A DNA stretch of 64,000 nucleotides from Littorina saxatilis (GCF_037325665.1 NC_090245.1:74825102-74889101), one strand, 5' to 3'. Numbered from the stretch's first letter, positions 1-44,230 are shown. Numbers and translations: made by a program. Notes: a model not told the origin generated them from the letters alone.

Positions 1-103
1 TAAATGCTTGCTACATTTCAGAAAAGACGTTTGTTTGAGGCTTCATACCACAGCTTCAGCTTTGCGTGTGCACACACACTCTCTGTCTGTCTGTCTCTTT
101 CTA

Positions 104-109
<6 letters not shown>

Positions 110-192
<83 letters not shown>
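110..192. repeat. (CT)n microsatellite
   Basis: This is a nearly pure CT tract. The Ser/Leu-rich and Arg/Glu-rich reading frames across it are artefacts of the repeat. Confidence 0.97.
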
Positions 193-200
<8 letters not shown>

Positions 201-500
201 TTTGTTCTTGAGGAAACATTATTTCCTGTACTTGTTTCATTGCCTTTAGTGACTGTTTCAGATGTGTACATTTTGCATTACATGTGTGCGTACATGTGTG
301 TGAGTTTACACTGGTACGTGTGTGTGTATGGGCCGGGGATGTTGTGTGTGCTTTTCTATATTTTTGCTTTATTACAATGCTTTTGTATGCTTCATGCACT
401 TTTTGATACTTCCCTTTATATTCTGATTATATGCATCGATTCTATGTCTGATCTGGAAATTGTAAAAATCAATACCATGATTAATGCAATAAATTATCCA

Positions 501-608
<108 letters not shown>

Positions 609-1060
609 ATAGCCCTTGATCCTGTTTTAATATTGCAATATACAAAAACTCATTTTAGGGAGTGTGATAGAAATGGTAATTTTGCTTTTATGACTGTTTT
701 AAATGTTCATGCATGTAGTCACAAGATGCTTCCATTCCCCCATACATCATCTTCCTTCCCCCTCCCCTGGACTTGTTGTTAACAATGTTCAAAAAAACAA
801 AAAAACGTTTTTAGGCGATTTGAAATCTGGTTCAGCGTTTTTTTTCTCCCTACAGACGCCAAACAACTCCCCTGTCCTCAAGCCCACCCCAGCCACCACC
901 ATGCACTTTATGAGTTCGTTAACATCTCTCCATCTCACCCCCTTTCTTGTTCACTATAACTCTTTTGTTCTGTTCTCAACAGAAGCTGCAAATTTTTCTC
1001 AACATTTTTTACATTTTTGCAACCCTTGTGATTTCACGTAAATGATCTTTTGTTGGACAG

Positions 1061-27259
<26,199 letters not shown>

Positions 27260-27640
27260 CCGGCAACACCCATTCCTGGCTGGTGACGAGACATTTCATC
27301 CCTAGCAACCTGTGATGTTAGGGCTACTTAACCATGCTGTAACAAACTCTACATGTCTTCTTTGCTTTTTATTCAAGACAAAAATTTGCATTGATCTTCT
27401 CAGAGAGGTTTTTTTTATGTTTTGTTTTAGTTCATGTTTGGTTGTTTGCTAGTTTCTTGGTTGTTTCTTGCTGATTTTTAACTTTAGGTTGTTTGAGGGC
27501 CAAGCTGTTTTTGCATCAGTGTGAAGATAATTTCAAGTGTTCTGATGTATACATGTCTCATGTTCTGTACAGAGAGTTTGGTTGTGGTGATGCCTGTAGC
27601 AAATAATAAATTAAATGAGAAAAAAATAATTCAATGATGA
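27260..27640 (+). other. SLC12 3' UTR (minimum)
   Basis: AT-rich DNA follows the stop. The first AATAAA is at 27605-27610; others lie at 27910-27915 and 28252-28257, so the true 3' end is uncertain and could be further on. Confidence 0.5.
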
Positions 27641-30600
27641 TTCAAATACAATGGACAGAAAAGAACAAATGTTTTTTCTCTTTGAAATTGCATTTTGATA
27701 AAGTTTGTGTGTGCTTGCCTTTAAAAGGTACATTGATCGGTTAGTCATGTTGTGTATTTATTAATGTATTGCTAATTAGCATGAAGCATGACATTAATTA
27801 TATCAGAGGCCCTATGTTGATGTTTTGAACAATCTCTTTGGTATAAAAGAATCTCAGATCATTTACACATTCGAACACAACAGCAATTTCTCTCTTGGGT
27901 ACAAATCTCAATAAACAGCATTCAATGCTGAATTATGTACACATTTTAATTTTGTTGCATTTATTGTCATTTTGTTTGCCCGAATGCTTTTTAATTATTA
28001 TTCAATTGTCAGCTATCCTTTTGTCTATTATCTCAACTAACCTTTGTTTACCATTTTATACTTCTTCAGTCTTTGTAAAATATAACACTTTCTTTGGTAG
28101 GTGCTTCTTACTTTTTCATATTTCTTTCTTTTGTGTTTGTACTGTATGGAGGATGAGTTTCTTCTACGAGTACATGCCGGTTTTTTTAATTGTGTTTTTT
28201 CTTCTTATTTTGCAGTTGTATTTTGTTATGCTAATTCATTTTCTCAGCTTGAATAAATGCTATCTGTAGTTTTTGAAGTTTTCATTTTTCTTTTGATTTG
28301 TTTAAATTCTTTAAATCAGACCTACGTTTGCTTTGTGTTTACTTTAAAAGTACAGCCATGCCGTCTTCTGTGGCTAACACTAAGAATTCTCGTTGATGGA
28401 GAACATATTCCATTGTTTTCTGTTAGTGCTATTTTTGATAATGCACATTCATTCTTTTTGGAACATGTAGAATCTCAGGTGAAGGTATGATTCACATTGT
28501 GACATTATTCTGTATCTACACGACCATGACGTTGTTAACCATATCACCAAACCGCCCATGTTAGTTTTGGTTTCATGTTATAATGTACATCTGATGAGTC
28601 GATGTTTCTGCGATAGAGACATGTTATTGAATTGAAATAGTCCACTGTTGATGCGACTGTATTAGCAAGGCATTTTTGTGACGTTCACCTTATTATAGTC
28701 TGACAGTTGTCTTAGTAGTGCCACAGAAGGATGAGACAGCTCAGTTAACTTAGACAGAGGTAACTTATTGCAGGTTAATGTCTTTTTGTTACTTTCCGTT
28801 TTATTTAGCGATTACACTAGTTTCTAATTACGAGCTACATCCGTACATGTAATATTAAAAAATAAATCACGTGACTGGTTGTTTCTTTCGGCAGAGTTCA
28901 GATTTAGATTGTTATCCATGATACTTGTCTTTCCCAGTCAGAATAATTTGGAAGAGAATAATTTTCATTATTATAAGTACATGTACATGTAACTAAACTT
29001 TATGAGGGCATATTTCTGGATAAGTAGAATTTTCAAATGGAGAAAATAAACTTTGTGTTCAATAATGAGAACTTACTTATATGTACTTGAATTATTTTTG
29101 AACACGGAGGGATAGGTTGTGTCTTTGTCCTGCCTTCGGAGATGAAAAATGTTTGTTGTTTTAAATCAAAGTAACAATACTGGTGAATCCTCTAGCCTTA
29201 CAGAGTGCAGATACTGCCTACAGTAATTCTAACTGACAATCAGAATTGCCTTGTGGAACTAGACTATCCTGGATTTGTGAAGTGGAGAAACGTTGCCTTG
29301 AATTGTGGTTGTTGTAGACTCATTAGATGTCTGCCAGTTCCCATACTGAATAGAACTTGCCTTGTCTACCTAGTGCTTTCATTCACCTTGTCCCTGTTTG
29401 GCCGTCATTTGCACAGGCACGTGACATAGCTTGTAGGCCTGTGTCAGCACACAAAAAACGAAAACAAAAAACTGCAGCGCTAGGCGTACTAGTGATGTCA
29501 TGTGCCTGTTGTCATTCCTAGAAAATGGCTGTATTTATAGCACATGTTGGGTATGTTGAAACCTGGTTGGAATTTGTTGTGTGCTTGGGTAAGTTATGAG
29601 CTAGTTCACTTCTAGCACATGTAAGAAGCTAGGTTGAAACCTTCGGATGTTTTCTTTGCTATGTTAAGCTAACAACTGTGACCCACTGTTCCAGTCAGAA
29701 TCCTTATTTGTCTTTCGTCAAGTAGTTTTCATGCAGATGTTTTATCTGCAATTTTTGAAAGTCTGAATAATTTCAGTCTAATGCAAAATTTGTTTGAAAA
29801 TTGTTGCCATGTGAATTGACTAATTTCAACATCTCCTCAGCTTCCTGCTATTGAAGGGGTAGCACAGCAATCCAAAAAAGTCAACTGAAAGCGATATCAA
29901 AACATTTTGTCAATCTGGAACTAAAAGATCAACACTGGAAACTTGATACCAACCAAAAAAAGAAAAAAAAAGTGTGCAAAACATTCATGTAAACAGTACT
30001 GAACGAATCCAGCTTCTGGCTCCAGATGCTATTGGAAACCCATGCCTGCCTGCATTAGAGTTGAAGCTAGTTCATTGCCTATCATTCTTCTAGACAGAAA
30101 AGTCGTACACTGGATAATTTTATGGCACATTGATTGCATGAAAACTTGTCCTTTATATGTGTAGAAAGTCTATATTTTGATGCTGCTTTAATGGTATTAC
30201 ATTGTATGTCTACATGCACATGATGACGTTGATAACCAGTTGTATAAATTGCAGGTTGTTTTTATTTCAATTATGACAGTATAGCAAGCTTGACATCTCC
30301 GATAGTTATGTCTGATGAAAATTGGTGTGTTATTAAATTGCATTCCCAGTTTTGTGGTTGAATGGCACACTTGGTGTAACTGAAGGACGTTTGCAATGTT
30401 CTACACTTACACTTTTGACAGACATGTTTATTGTGTGTGTGTGTTCACTTGATGCCATTTTTGCATTTCTTTATTTCACATATTTTTCATTTATATCACT
30501 GCCATTGTCAGCTTTTTGAACAAAAGAACAAGGGAATGCGAAGTAATGATGATATAGTAAGCACATATGTGCAGAAGATGGGAAGATGTCCAGTGTATTG

Positions 30601-32087
30601 TATACAACTAAACCCACTCATGAATAAGTTCTGTTCTCCACAACAAGATGTGTATGAACAAACTTAACGCAAACTGGTCCTGGAATACTTAGAGAAAATG
30701 TAGTGTGATCCCTATACTGTATTTTTAAATTATTTTTTGTTAACACAAGGATGGCATTTACAGTAAACTTGATTTAGGATTTGATATTACCTGTGCATGT
30801 GCAATCCAGAGAGCAAACTTATTTTTATCTGACAACAAATAATCAACATAGTTTTGGGAAAATATCCAGGAGGTGGAACAAACAGATCATAATCTTTGGA
30901 CTTTGATTCAGAAGCGTTGGCAAGACGTAAGACTTCATTACACAAGCTTCATTCATGGTTGATTCAGATAGATCCTTATCATTTGCAGGAAGTATGTGCA
31001 TGTAGTTACATTTATTCCCATTTCAGCGCTTTCTGTGCTTTGGATATTTTCTGCTTTTTTTGTGTGCTTTAGTTGTTTGTTTTGTGCTTCAACTGTTAAA
31101 AAAAGCTCTGAACTTTATGTGTGCATGCTTGCTTATTGAATTTAAGTTCTTACCATTTAGAGATTTCCTCGGTTTTCCTTGTCTTTTTTTTTTACTGTTC
31201 TTCAGTCAGTCTTGCATATGAACTGCGGTAATTCAAGTATTCTCCGGCTAAAATATAGTTTGAGTAGTAATTCTTATTGTGACAGCTAATCTCTTAATGG
31301 AGAGGACCTATAACACTCACATGCACATTATCTGTACTCTCCACAGAAATATAGCCAAATCTCTTGATGGAGCTACTCACTTTTAGTTTTATCATATGAA
31401 TATCTTGTATTAATATAGATATTGTGCTTATAGTCCCATACCCAGTTTATTTTTGGTAATACTCTTTCCAGCCTTCCCTGCAGTATTTGCTTCGTGCTTT
31501 GAATTAGCATCTTTTGCTTAATACTTTGTGTCCTTGCTTTACTCGCGATATTTTGCGTTGGTGGGTTTGCCATATTGTAATGCTTCTGTATATTTTCTCT
31601 TCAGTTTTTGCTCTTTTTGTACCAATTCAAATGAGATTGAACTGTAACTTCACCAAAACTGAGTTTGCTTTTTTTCTTGTGATTTGTATTGATTTATTGA
31701 GTGCTTCCATATGAATATTTCCTGAGTTTGTGTCTGATTTTTTCAAGTGCTTCCATGTGGTGCTTCAGAGAGTGTGCTGGTCTGCTTCAGTCTTTTAAAT
31801 GTGTGGTTTTGGTTGTTTGCATTTTTATTTGGGAAGAAAAAAAGTAGATTTTTCACTCATGCCCTATTATTTGCAATCTGGTAAGAGGGTTTTTTAAGTA
31901 TGTTTGCACCTGTCCCTCAATGCAAGTTGTCAGGTAAAATACATTCAGATAAAACACAGAATAGTGCAGTGAAAATGCACAAACGTTATCAACACGCTGA
32001 TACCTGGTTTTCTTCCATATGTACATTAAAGCAAAAATTACTTAATATTTTGTCATGTTGATGAAGAGTGAAACGCTAATGAACTGA
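27641..32087. other. AT-rich stretch, no gene recognised
   Basis: I see no conserved frame, no inverted-end transposon and no long microsatellite. It may be a long SLC12 3' UTR or intergenic DNA. It is much poorer in repeats than the flanks. Confidence 0.5.
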
Positions 32088-32446
32088 CAATCGGGTTAGG
32101 GGTAAGAATTTACCCGATGCTCCCCAGCATGTCGTAAGAGGCGACTAACGGATTCTGTTTCTCCTTTTACCCTTGTTAAGTGTTCCTTGTATAGAATATA
32201 GTCAATTTTTGGAAAGATTTTAGTCAAGCATTATGTAAGAAATGTTAAGTCCTTCGTACTGGAAAATTGCATTCTCCCAGTAAGGTACTAGGTTGCAAGC
32301 CCCTGGAGCAAATTTTTGATTAGTGCTTTTGTGAACAAGAAACAATTGACAAGTGGCTCTATCCCATCTCCCCCCTTTCCCCTTCGCGATATAACCTTCG
32401 TGGTTGAAAACGACGTTAAACACCAAATAAAGAAAGAAAGAAAATA
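32088..32446 (+). mobile_element. SINE-like element (family B), second copy
   Basis: It runs from tcgggttaggggtaagaatt through gcatgtcgtaagaggcgact to a (aaag)n tail. It is the same family as 24190-24546 and lacks that copy's internal duplication. Confidence 0.8.
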
Positions 32447-32994
32447 CAATGTTTCAAGCGCCTAACATTCTTACAAAAACTATTTTAAAAAGTCACAAAT
32501 AAACACAGTTATGTACACGATGCACATTCAAATATATCAATGCTATTAAAATGCAATAACAAAAATCATTGTACATACAGAACACTCGCATAAAACATGA
32601 ACGCACGCATGCCAGAGCAAATATATAAACATTATATGTTATTTGTCTTTTTGACCATAACATGACGTTACACAGATAAAGACAGTCAGTGTTCCTCCAA
32701 AACCCGTCAGCTGTCGAGGTGAACAATGACTGTCAAGGTCGGTATAAAATGTCATATTTTGGTCAAAAATACAAATAACAGTTATGTATCGATCTAATTT
32801 AGCTGCAATTCAGATTATTGTTAACGATTAAACGCACGCAAACATGTACTCTTTAGTAGTTTTGGCTAGCCTCCTTAATATGAGTTTTAGTCGGACTCAA
32901 GACTTCGCATGACTAAAAGCAAGGAAATCCAATGTTCAATTGATACATATTTCAATATACATTGTACAACTATTTGAAGTATATAAAGCAGGGG

Positions 32995-33320
32995 GGGGGG
33001 GGGGGGGGGGGGAGTAGTTTTCTTAGGCGCAGTGAAGACTGAAAAGATGAGTTTTTAACTGTTTTGTGAAAGAATTAAGTCAAAGAGGGACCGTGTCGGA
33101 TGTGATTGGGCAGGGAATTCCAGTTTCCAGCAGCAAAAAGTATAAAAGAGCGACGGCCCTTGGTTTTACATTTGTGTTTGGGGATAGTGAGAGTTAGTGG
33201 ATCGTTGGAGAAACATAATTAAAGGCTCAGCGTGTTTGTACAACTGAAGACGGTCTGAAAGATAGGATGGTTTCCAAAATTTGATAGCAGTACTGTCTTG
33301 ATATTGTTAACTCCGAGCAT
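32995..33320 (-). pseudogene. CR1/L2-like LINE 3'-end relic
   Basis: Minus-strand frames contain WNSLPNHIRHGPSL- and YLSDRLQLYKHAEP-like pieces, resembling the end of CR1/L2 reverse-transcriptase proteins (compare WNSLPFHIRHSQTP at about 48.6 kb). The relic has several frame breaks. It is bordered by a G homopolymer near 32991-33012. Confidence 0.4.
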
Positions 33321-34395
33321 GAAATAAATATGTTTTATGAATCTGTCTTGGTATTTATAATTGGGTTCAGGTTTGGATTTTTGTTGTCCCACTTGTACTG
33401 GACGCCAGTTCTTTTGACATTTGTTATCATTTTAATTTAATTTTATTGCATTTATAGTTGCATGTCAACCCTGATACTGTAAGACGTGTGTTGAAGTTTT
33501 GTTTTCTAGTCCCAGACTGGTAATACTTTATGCAACAATACTCCAGAGCTACAACGGTTTGGAGTGCAATAAACATTATGTAAGATACCTTGCACATAAC
33601 TTTTGTACAGCCAGAATGGGTTAGCAGAAATCTTTTTTACTTGTGTGAATAAATCAGAAACCATCATTACGTCTTTTAATCTGGCATGACATGCTTGCAT
33701 TAGAATAGGAGAATGGGTTTGCATTCCTTTGATATATTTTAAGTGTGTTTGTAGGTTTCTGTGTGTCTTGGACTGGTAAATTTCAGTGCTAAAACTGTGT
33801 ACACTGTTGTTTTTTCAATTAATATTCGTGGATGCTTGTGTCTTTATGAGTTTTTTCTTCTCATGACAAGTTCAAAACCGTTCTGCTGAAATCAGTGGTG
33901 TTAATCGATAATAATGTGTTGATAACGAAAAACCAGTTTCCTTGAAAAACAGGACTCTTTCTCCTTTTTCTTTTGTTTTCCTTTTTCTGTCTCCCTCTCC
34001 CCCTTCTTTTCATCTGTCTTCTTTGCGCGCGGGAAGATCAAAAGTTTATTTGACATTCTTCAAATCATAAGATGATGGTCTGCTACTTAAACATCTGTAA
34101 TTTTTCTTCTTTCCCCCTGGTTTACTGGTTTGTTTAAATGTTGTTTTATGTACATACAGCTTGTTTAAGCATCTTTATGAAACCTGTAAATATGTTAAGG
34201 ATTAAACCTGTTGCAGTTTCAAAGCATGCAAATGCAGTGTACGGGTACATATGAACCTCGACGACCACCTCTTGTTAACGACCACCTGCCCATTACAACC
34301 ACCTGACAGGATGCCCTTCAAGGGTTTTTCTCATTAATTCACCTTTCCATAGCGACTACCTGTCTGTAATGACCACTTATGATCAGTCCCTTAAT

Positions 34396-34960
34396 CAGGC
34401 ATGGGAATTGTCCGCCGAACGGCGGATTTCTGCCAAATTTTTTTTTTGTTCTACCAAAAAAGCAAAAGTGTTCGCCGAAAAAATAAAGGGGGGAGGCACA
34501 CAAAAAAAGCACCGATTACTTTTGCCTTTGCGCAAAAGCCCACGAAAACTGTCCGTACTTTGTTCACGCACTGCTACCGCCCGCCTCAGTTACTTGAACT
34601 TTTATGTTTAAAAGTAAACCAGATTGCACAGATTGTGTTACAAGTTACATTTTCCTGTTTGTCTCAACAGATCAATTTTTTAACAAATTTAAACCATATA
34701 ACACATGTATATATTTTTTTCTTCAAAAAAGCAAAAATTGGTACTAAAAACTCTGATTCTAAAAACAGAATTTAATGGCAAACTTGGAGCTCAAATGAAC
34801 CAGATTGCACCATCTGGGTTCTTTGGAGAATTTTTTTTCCGGGGGGGCATGCCCCCGGACCCCCCTAGTAAGGCTAGGCGCTTCGCGCCGTCGACTTGAC
34901 GCTTCCCGTCTTCAGTTAAAAAGTTTCAGCCTTTTTTACAATTTTCAATTCCCATGCCTG
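34396..34960. mobile_element. 565-bp MITE, CAGGCATGGGAATTG ends, 6-bp target duplication
   Basis: The end CAGGCATGGGAATTG at 34396 is inverted perfectly at 34946-34960. The flanking cttaat (34390-34395 and 34961-34966) is a 6-bp direct repeat. The interior is non-coding and ends in a GC-rich segment (gggggcatgcccccgg). It is inserted between two copies of a 65-bp local repeat (caccttt...ggtcagtccctt). Confidence 0.85.
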
Positions 34961-35984
34961 CTTAATTCACCTTTCCATTGTGTCCACCTGTCTGTAATGA
35001 CCACTTACGGTCAGTCCCTTAGGGTGTTCATTATGGACGGGTTGGATTGTAATTGTGACTGACAGTTTTAACAATACATGAAATGGCTTGCACTGTAGTA
35101 CTGAAATCTGCACTTGACTTGTCTCTTTTCTTGCCGCTGTCACATTTTCCTTTTCCATTTTATTGTTCAGATCTTGCCTGACTTTATTCTGATAATGATC
35201 TTATTTGCTTTTTACTTTTTCATATACACATTGACTAATCACAAGTTGGCATCAGTATTTTCCGCAGCCAAAATAGGGTATGTTGCACTGCTTGGCAGTA
35301 ATTAGTTGAAATTTTATATAAAAACTAAGGTTAAGAATATACTGTACATGTATATTTTTTTTAAATGTCATGTTTACAGAGAGATGTGTACCTTTGTTCC
35401 AAACCTTGCATATCACTTATTTATGAATATATCCATGAATATATCCATGGACGGGGTTTATCTGTGTGACTTATTGAACTGAACTGTTCTTCTAAATTGT
35501 TAAATACATTTATTTTTTTTTTTTAGCTCTCTCACCAGTGAATAAGAGTAGGGATAATTAATGGTAGGGGTTTTAGGATGGATCTTTTAAAGTGACCGAC
35601 CTTCGCATGTTAATGATCTGATGTAAACCAGGACAGTTCTGTCCAGGCTTTTATATGGGAAACTTGGAGCGTCCTGCATTGACACACAAATCTGCAGCCT
35701 GCCTGCTTCCTGTGCAGGATGGAAATGTTTTCCTGAATTAACTTTATCACTGACAGCAATGCCAGTCTCTCACATTTATACACCAAAATATTCATTCTGC
35801 GCAAGCAGCAGCCAGGCTGTGGATTTGTGATTTGCATTCAAGTGGAAAGATGCACTTATCGCAGGTAACAGCTTGGGCAAATCTGTGATGATTTAGAAGA
35901 TGGTTTACATGGGTGGGATTCTTCCGGTATATGCCGTAAATCCAGATCTGCAATGTCTGTGGTGACAGTTTTTTTTGTTCTTAA

Positions 35985-36413
35985 CCCTTAGGCTGGTTGT
36001 CGCGGCATATGTCGCGCTACTTTACGTATACTGTCATTTGGTTGTCACGACATACGTCGCGATACTGGCTCAGTTTGTTTGGTCGGTTGCGATTACCTCC
36101 CATGGATGCGAAAACCTATATGACCGTTTATCTTTATTTTTCTCTGTTAATTCACCAGTGGAAATGTANNNNNNNNNNNNNNNNNNNNNNNNNNNNNNNN
36201 NNNNNNNNNNNNNNNNNNNNNNNNNNNNNNNNNNNNNNNNNNNNNNNNNNNNNNNNNNNNNNNNNNNNNNNNNNNNNNNNNNNNNNNNNNNNNNNNNNNN
36301 NNNNNNNNNNNNNNNNNNNNNNNNNNNNNNNNNNNNNNNNNNNNNNNNNNNNNNNNNNNNNNNNNNNNCAGTGGAAATGTAACGTGTGTTACAGAATTGC
36401 ACCAGTGTAAGGG
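35985..36413. mobile_element. piggyBac-like MITE (TTAA target) containing an assembly gap
   Basis: TTAA at 35981-35984 and 36414-36417 brackets ends CCCTTAGGCTGG and, inverted, CCCTTACACTGG. CCC-starting ends and TTAA targets fit piggyBac-type MITEs. The middle is mostly Ns (36169-36368). Confidence 0.75.
36169..36368. other. Assembly gap of 200 N
   Basis: There are exactly 200 Ns, a typical default gap size. The 13-mer cagtggaaatgta occurs directly on both sides. Confidence 0.99.
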
Positions 36414-36419
36414 TTAAGT

Positions 36420-37440
36420 ATACAAATCCTTAAGCATCTGGGGGCCCCCAGAACCCCCCTTAAAATTCTTCAGGATTCATGACATTTTTCAGTCCCACCC
36501 ATAGGTTTACATCATGGGACGGAAGGTATCTTTGAAGTTGACATTTCAGTTCAATGGGTTCAGTTATGGCATTAAGCAATGAAGAATGTTTCACCATATT
36601 TACAATTTGGTAATCAGTTGTAGTGGACTTACTTATTGAAGTAATATCTGTGCGCATTATCTCTCGAGAAGTATGTCTGTATTCCAATTTTAGTGTACAT
36701 TCTTCTAAATAAGCAGACACATCCATTTTTGGAACTTCTCATTTCGTGCTGTTTGATATTGCCATTGTTATGCATGGCATGCATTACAAGTAAAAGTATA
36801 TAGGATGAATAGAAAATGTGAATGGATGTTTACCTTTCTTTCTTTATTCAGACACTTAGTAACTCATGCAGAGAAGCCTTTTCATTTAATACAAGAGCTT
36901 TTTTCCCTTTTTAAAAGAACACTTTTACCACCAATGAGTTAAATCATGGAAGGAGTCGTCTGTGTGCATCTAGCATGTGTAGCAGTGACTGTTGCTAGTC
37001 AGGAAGAGCACAGATTCTTTTTTCTGCCAATGACAATATAGCAATACTTTATGTGCACAACTGAAGAGTGGACATTTGGTGATACATGTACATGCAATTT
37101 GTTTCAAAAGGTAGTTGCATTGTGCCATGCACACCTTTTTTTCTCCCCCCGAGGCTGGGTATTAATGATGGTGTAACTCTTGGTTTAGCTGGTTTGTTCA
37201 GAGTTCTTTTGAGAGATGGTTTTCATTTTGGTTTGGCACAAAGTTGATGGGTTTGTGTCACTGCACAGACTGTGAAAAGCATGACTTGCTGTTGTTATTC
37301 AGGTTGGTTATATTGTTGGGAAAAGATTTCTATTTATGCAATAATTGCTTGAGGATTTCTGTGTGTGTGAGTGCATATGAGAACATACTTTCCCTTTCAT
37401 TACAACAAAGCACACATATATTAAGACATAATTTACAAGA
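36420..37440. other. No gene or element recognised
   Basis: This is AT-rich DNA between the MITE and the presumed MRPS30 3' end. Nothing more can be supported. Confidence 0.5.
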
Positions 37441-37442
37441 GC

Positions 37443-37448
37443 TTTAAT
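37443..37448 (-). promoter_or_regulatory. Candidate MRPS30 poly(A) signal ATTAAA
   Basis: The plus-strand tttaat reads ATTAAA on the minus strand. It would give a 3' UTR of about 570 nt. No AATAAA is seen between it and the stop. Confidence 0.35.
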
Positions 37449-38013
37449 TTAACAAGTTTACATGACACATACCAGAGTGTTATTAAGTAACACACTGAAC
37501 CAAAATTATGTGCACAAAGTAAGTATACTCTGTCTACAAAAACAAACACTTGAAGCTCAGTTTCAATGCAAAATTATAAAACAACATAATAACAAACAAA
37601 AATGCACACACAAATGATAATTCCTGCATGGAAGTAGATGTACATGTACGATTACAAGCATGTAACACAACTTGTACATATATCATGACTACAACCTTTC
37701 AGCAAATCATGGACATACCAAATAAGAGACAAAGGACAACTCGCACATATTTAACTTTTCACTCATGCATGTGGTCATATTTCATCACACCTGCATTTCA
37801 ATATTGAAAGTCACAGACTATTCAACCACATGCTTCGCTCTGTAACAAATTCCTCCTCCGACACAGTCATCCCTCTTTTCACAAGGGAATATCAGATCAA
37901 AGAGGAACTTGCACAACATTTTCAAAATTACAAATATCTCATGTTTTCTGACAAAAGAGCAAACAAAAAAGCCACAGATTGACAAAGACTCAGTGAATCA
38001 GCCCTGTAATCCT

Positions 38014-42260
<4,247 letters not shown>

Positions 42261-42539
42261 CTTGAAGATAACTCCTGCTGGCAATCAGGCAGAGTAACTC
42301 CCCCTTTTTCACAGGCACCGGGATCATCAATTATAAATAAAGTTTGTTATTTAACTTCAAATAGGTTTATTCAAAATGAACTGTTCGGTTTTGAACATTG
42401 ATCCTAAATCTTAGGAAGAATAGAAACTGGCAGATAATTACAGATTTGCTCCTGGCACTCGGTGACTGGTGATGCCTAATTTTGCTTATTCCAAGGCTTG
42501 AAAAGAGTTATAGGTGTAGTACAATGTAGCCTAACTGGA

Positions 42540-42654
42540 TATATATATATATATACTAGAGGAATACCCGGCTTTGCCGGGTGAATCTCGAGACAGAGAC
42601 AGACAGCGTGGCGGTTCACCACAATCACCTTTGAAGGCGAAGTCCTCTCCTTAG
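42540..42654. mobile_element. Element terminus with CCCGGCTTTGCCGGG hairpin
   Basis: A (TA)n run is followed by actagaggaatacccggctt and a perfect small hairpin, cccggctttgccggg. The same type of hairpin, and the (TA)n plus actag junction, recurs at 49.1-49.7 kb. It may be a Helitron-like or related non-autonomous end; the family is not proven. Confidence 0.45.
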
Positions 42655-43096
42655 GGACTGGGTGGCCGAGTGGTAACGCACTTGCGCTCGGAAGCGAGAG
42701 GTTGCGTGTTCGACCCTGGGTCAGGCCGCAATTTTCTCCCCCCTTTTCTATCCTAGGTGGTGGGTTCAAGTGCTAGTCTTTCGGATGAGACGAAAAACCG
42801 AGGTCCCTTCGTGTACACTACATTGGGGTCTTTCCTGGCAAAATTGTATAGGCATAGATAAAAATGTCCACCAAATACCCGTTTGACTTGGAATAAAGGC
42901 CGTGAAAGGTGAATGCTCGCCTAATAGGCTACTGAGCTTTACTGGCCGATGTGAATGCGTTATATATTGTGTGTAAAAAATGTCTGTTTGTCTGTCTGTA
43001 AAAAATTCCATTTCAAACGGCAGAAATTAATATGTAAGCGCCTAGGGCTATATCTAGATTAGGCGCTTAAAAATGATCACAATAATAATAATAAAA
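42655..43096 (+). mobile_element. tRNA-derived SINE with (AAT)n tail
   Basis: It has A box-like tggccgagtggtaacgc and B box-like gtgttcgaccctg, as in a Ser/Leu-type tRNA. The body contains gtctttcggatgagacg, a core common in animal SINEs, and it ends in (aat)n. Confidence 0.8.
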
Positions 43097-43140
43097 CGGG
43101 ATTGAGAATTTTAGAGGTTATTTCTAAGCCCTATTATTAA

Positions 43141-43798
43141 CTGTTATGGCTTCTCAAAGGCCAGAACATACAGACAGACAAAAGCCGCCAGACCCTATCA
43201 CAAACAGAACTCTACAATCCACAGGTGTTGCCTCCACACACACACAAACACACACAGACACAGAAGCCGTATATATCTATCTATATATATAAATATATAG
43301 AGATAGATGACAGTGGATTTTTCGATAAATACATTCGACCTTTGCACTTTTACAGTGAGGACAACTTACGGGTACATGCAAGGAAAGCCCACAACTTCTA
43401 AGGCGAACAACTCTGCAGAGTCTGCTGTGAAGGGCGACGGTAGTCTCCCTGTCACACTCGACCCCCTTTGAATGAAGTTCCGAACCATGGACCCGCCAAG
43501 CTTAGGTCCCTCCCGGGTTGGTGGAATGGGAACAGCACGAAAATGATTCACTGTTATGGCTTCTCAAAGGAAGGCCCGAACATACAGACACACCAAAGCC
43601 GCCAGACCACATCACAAACAGAACTCTACAATCCACAGGTGTTGCCCACACACACGCACAGAGAAGCCATATATATATGTATATCTATATCTATAAATAT
43701 ATAGAGATAGATGACAGTGTATTTTTCGCGTGGCTATAAATTGATTCGACCTTTGCACTTTTACACTAAGGACAACTTACGGGTGCAAGGAAAGCGTT
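43141..43798. repeat. 410-bp tandem duplication, second copy partial
   Basis: The phrase ctgttatggcttctcaaagg starts at 43141 and again at 43551. Both copies continue through ccgccagacc, a CA run, a TA-rich run and cgacctttgcacttttacac or its ...cagt variant. Confidence 0.85.
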
Positions 43799-43799
43799 C

Positions 43800-44120
43800 T
43801 GGACAGTGCAGTGACATTCTAAAAATAGTAACGTAGTAATGGGAATATGGATTGACGCCACACGAAGGAAGGGAGATAAACGCAAAACACTGGAGAAGAT
43901 AAGGAAGAGTTACTGGGAATGGATCTGGGAAGATGAACAGAAAAACCAAAATTGGTTCAGCGCTGCGCGCTCAGAGCACGTGTTGAAAGTTCTCATCGAC
44001 CAGGTTGTGTCCGGGGTCTACCTGAATATGCCCATCAAATTTGAAGCAGATCTATCGAGAACTTTGGCCGTGCATCGCGAACACACACACACACAGACAC
44101 AAGTCGTATATATATATATA
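43800..44120 (-). mobile_element. Dispersed repeat copy (inverse of 49.12-49.44 kb)
   Basis: The minus strand reads ttcgcgatgcacggccaaag through a gcgcgcagcgctgaaccaat block to ctcccttccttcgtgtggc. The same order is on the plus strand at 49160-49440. It is edged by a (TA)n run. It has no coding capacity. Confidence 0.75.
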
Positions 44121-44230
44121 TAGATATATATATATGTGACTGAAGTGGTATAGTTTTTACTAAATACCTCTTCACAAATGACCTGAATTATGAACTTTGA
44201 TTTTTTTATATATGTACACACGATTTACGT

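Noticed and set aside
35975-36410. Frames crossing the N run
   Set aside because: They exist only because Ns contain no stops.
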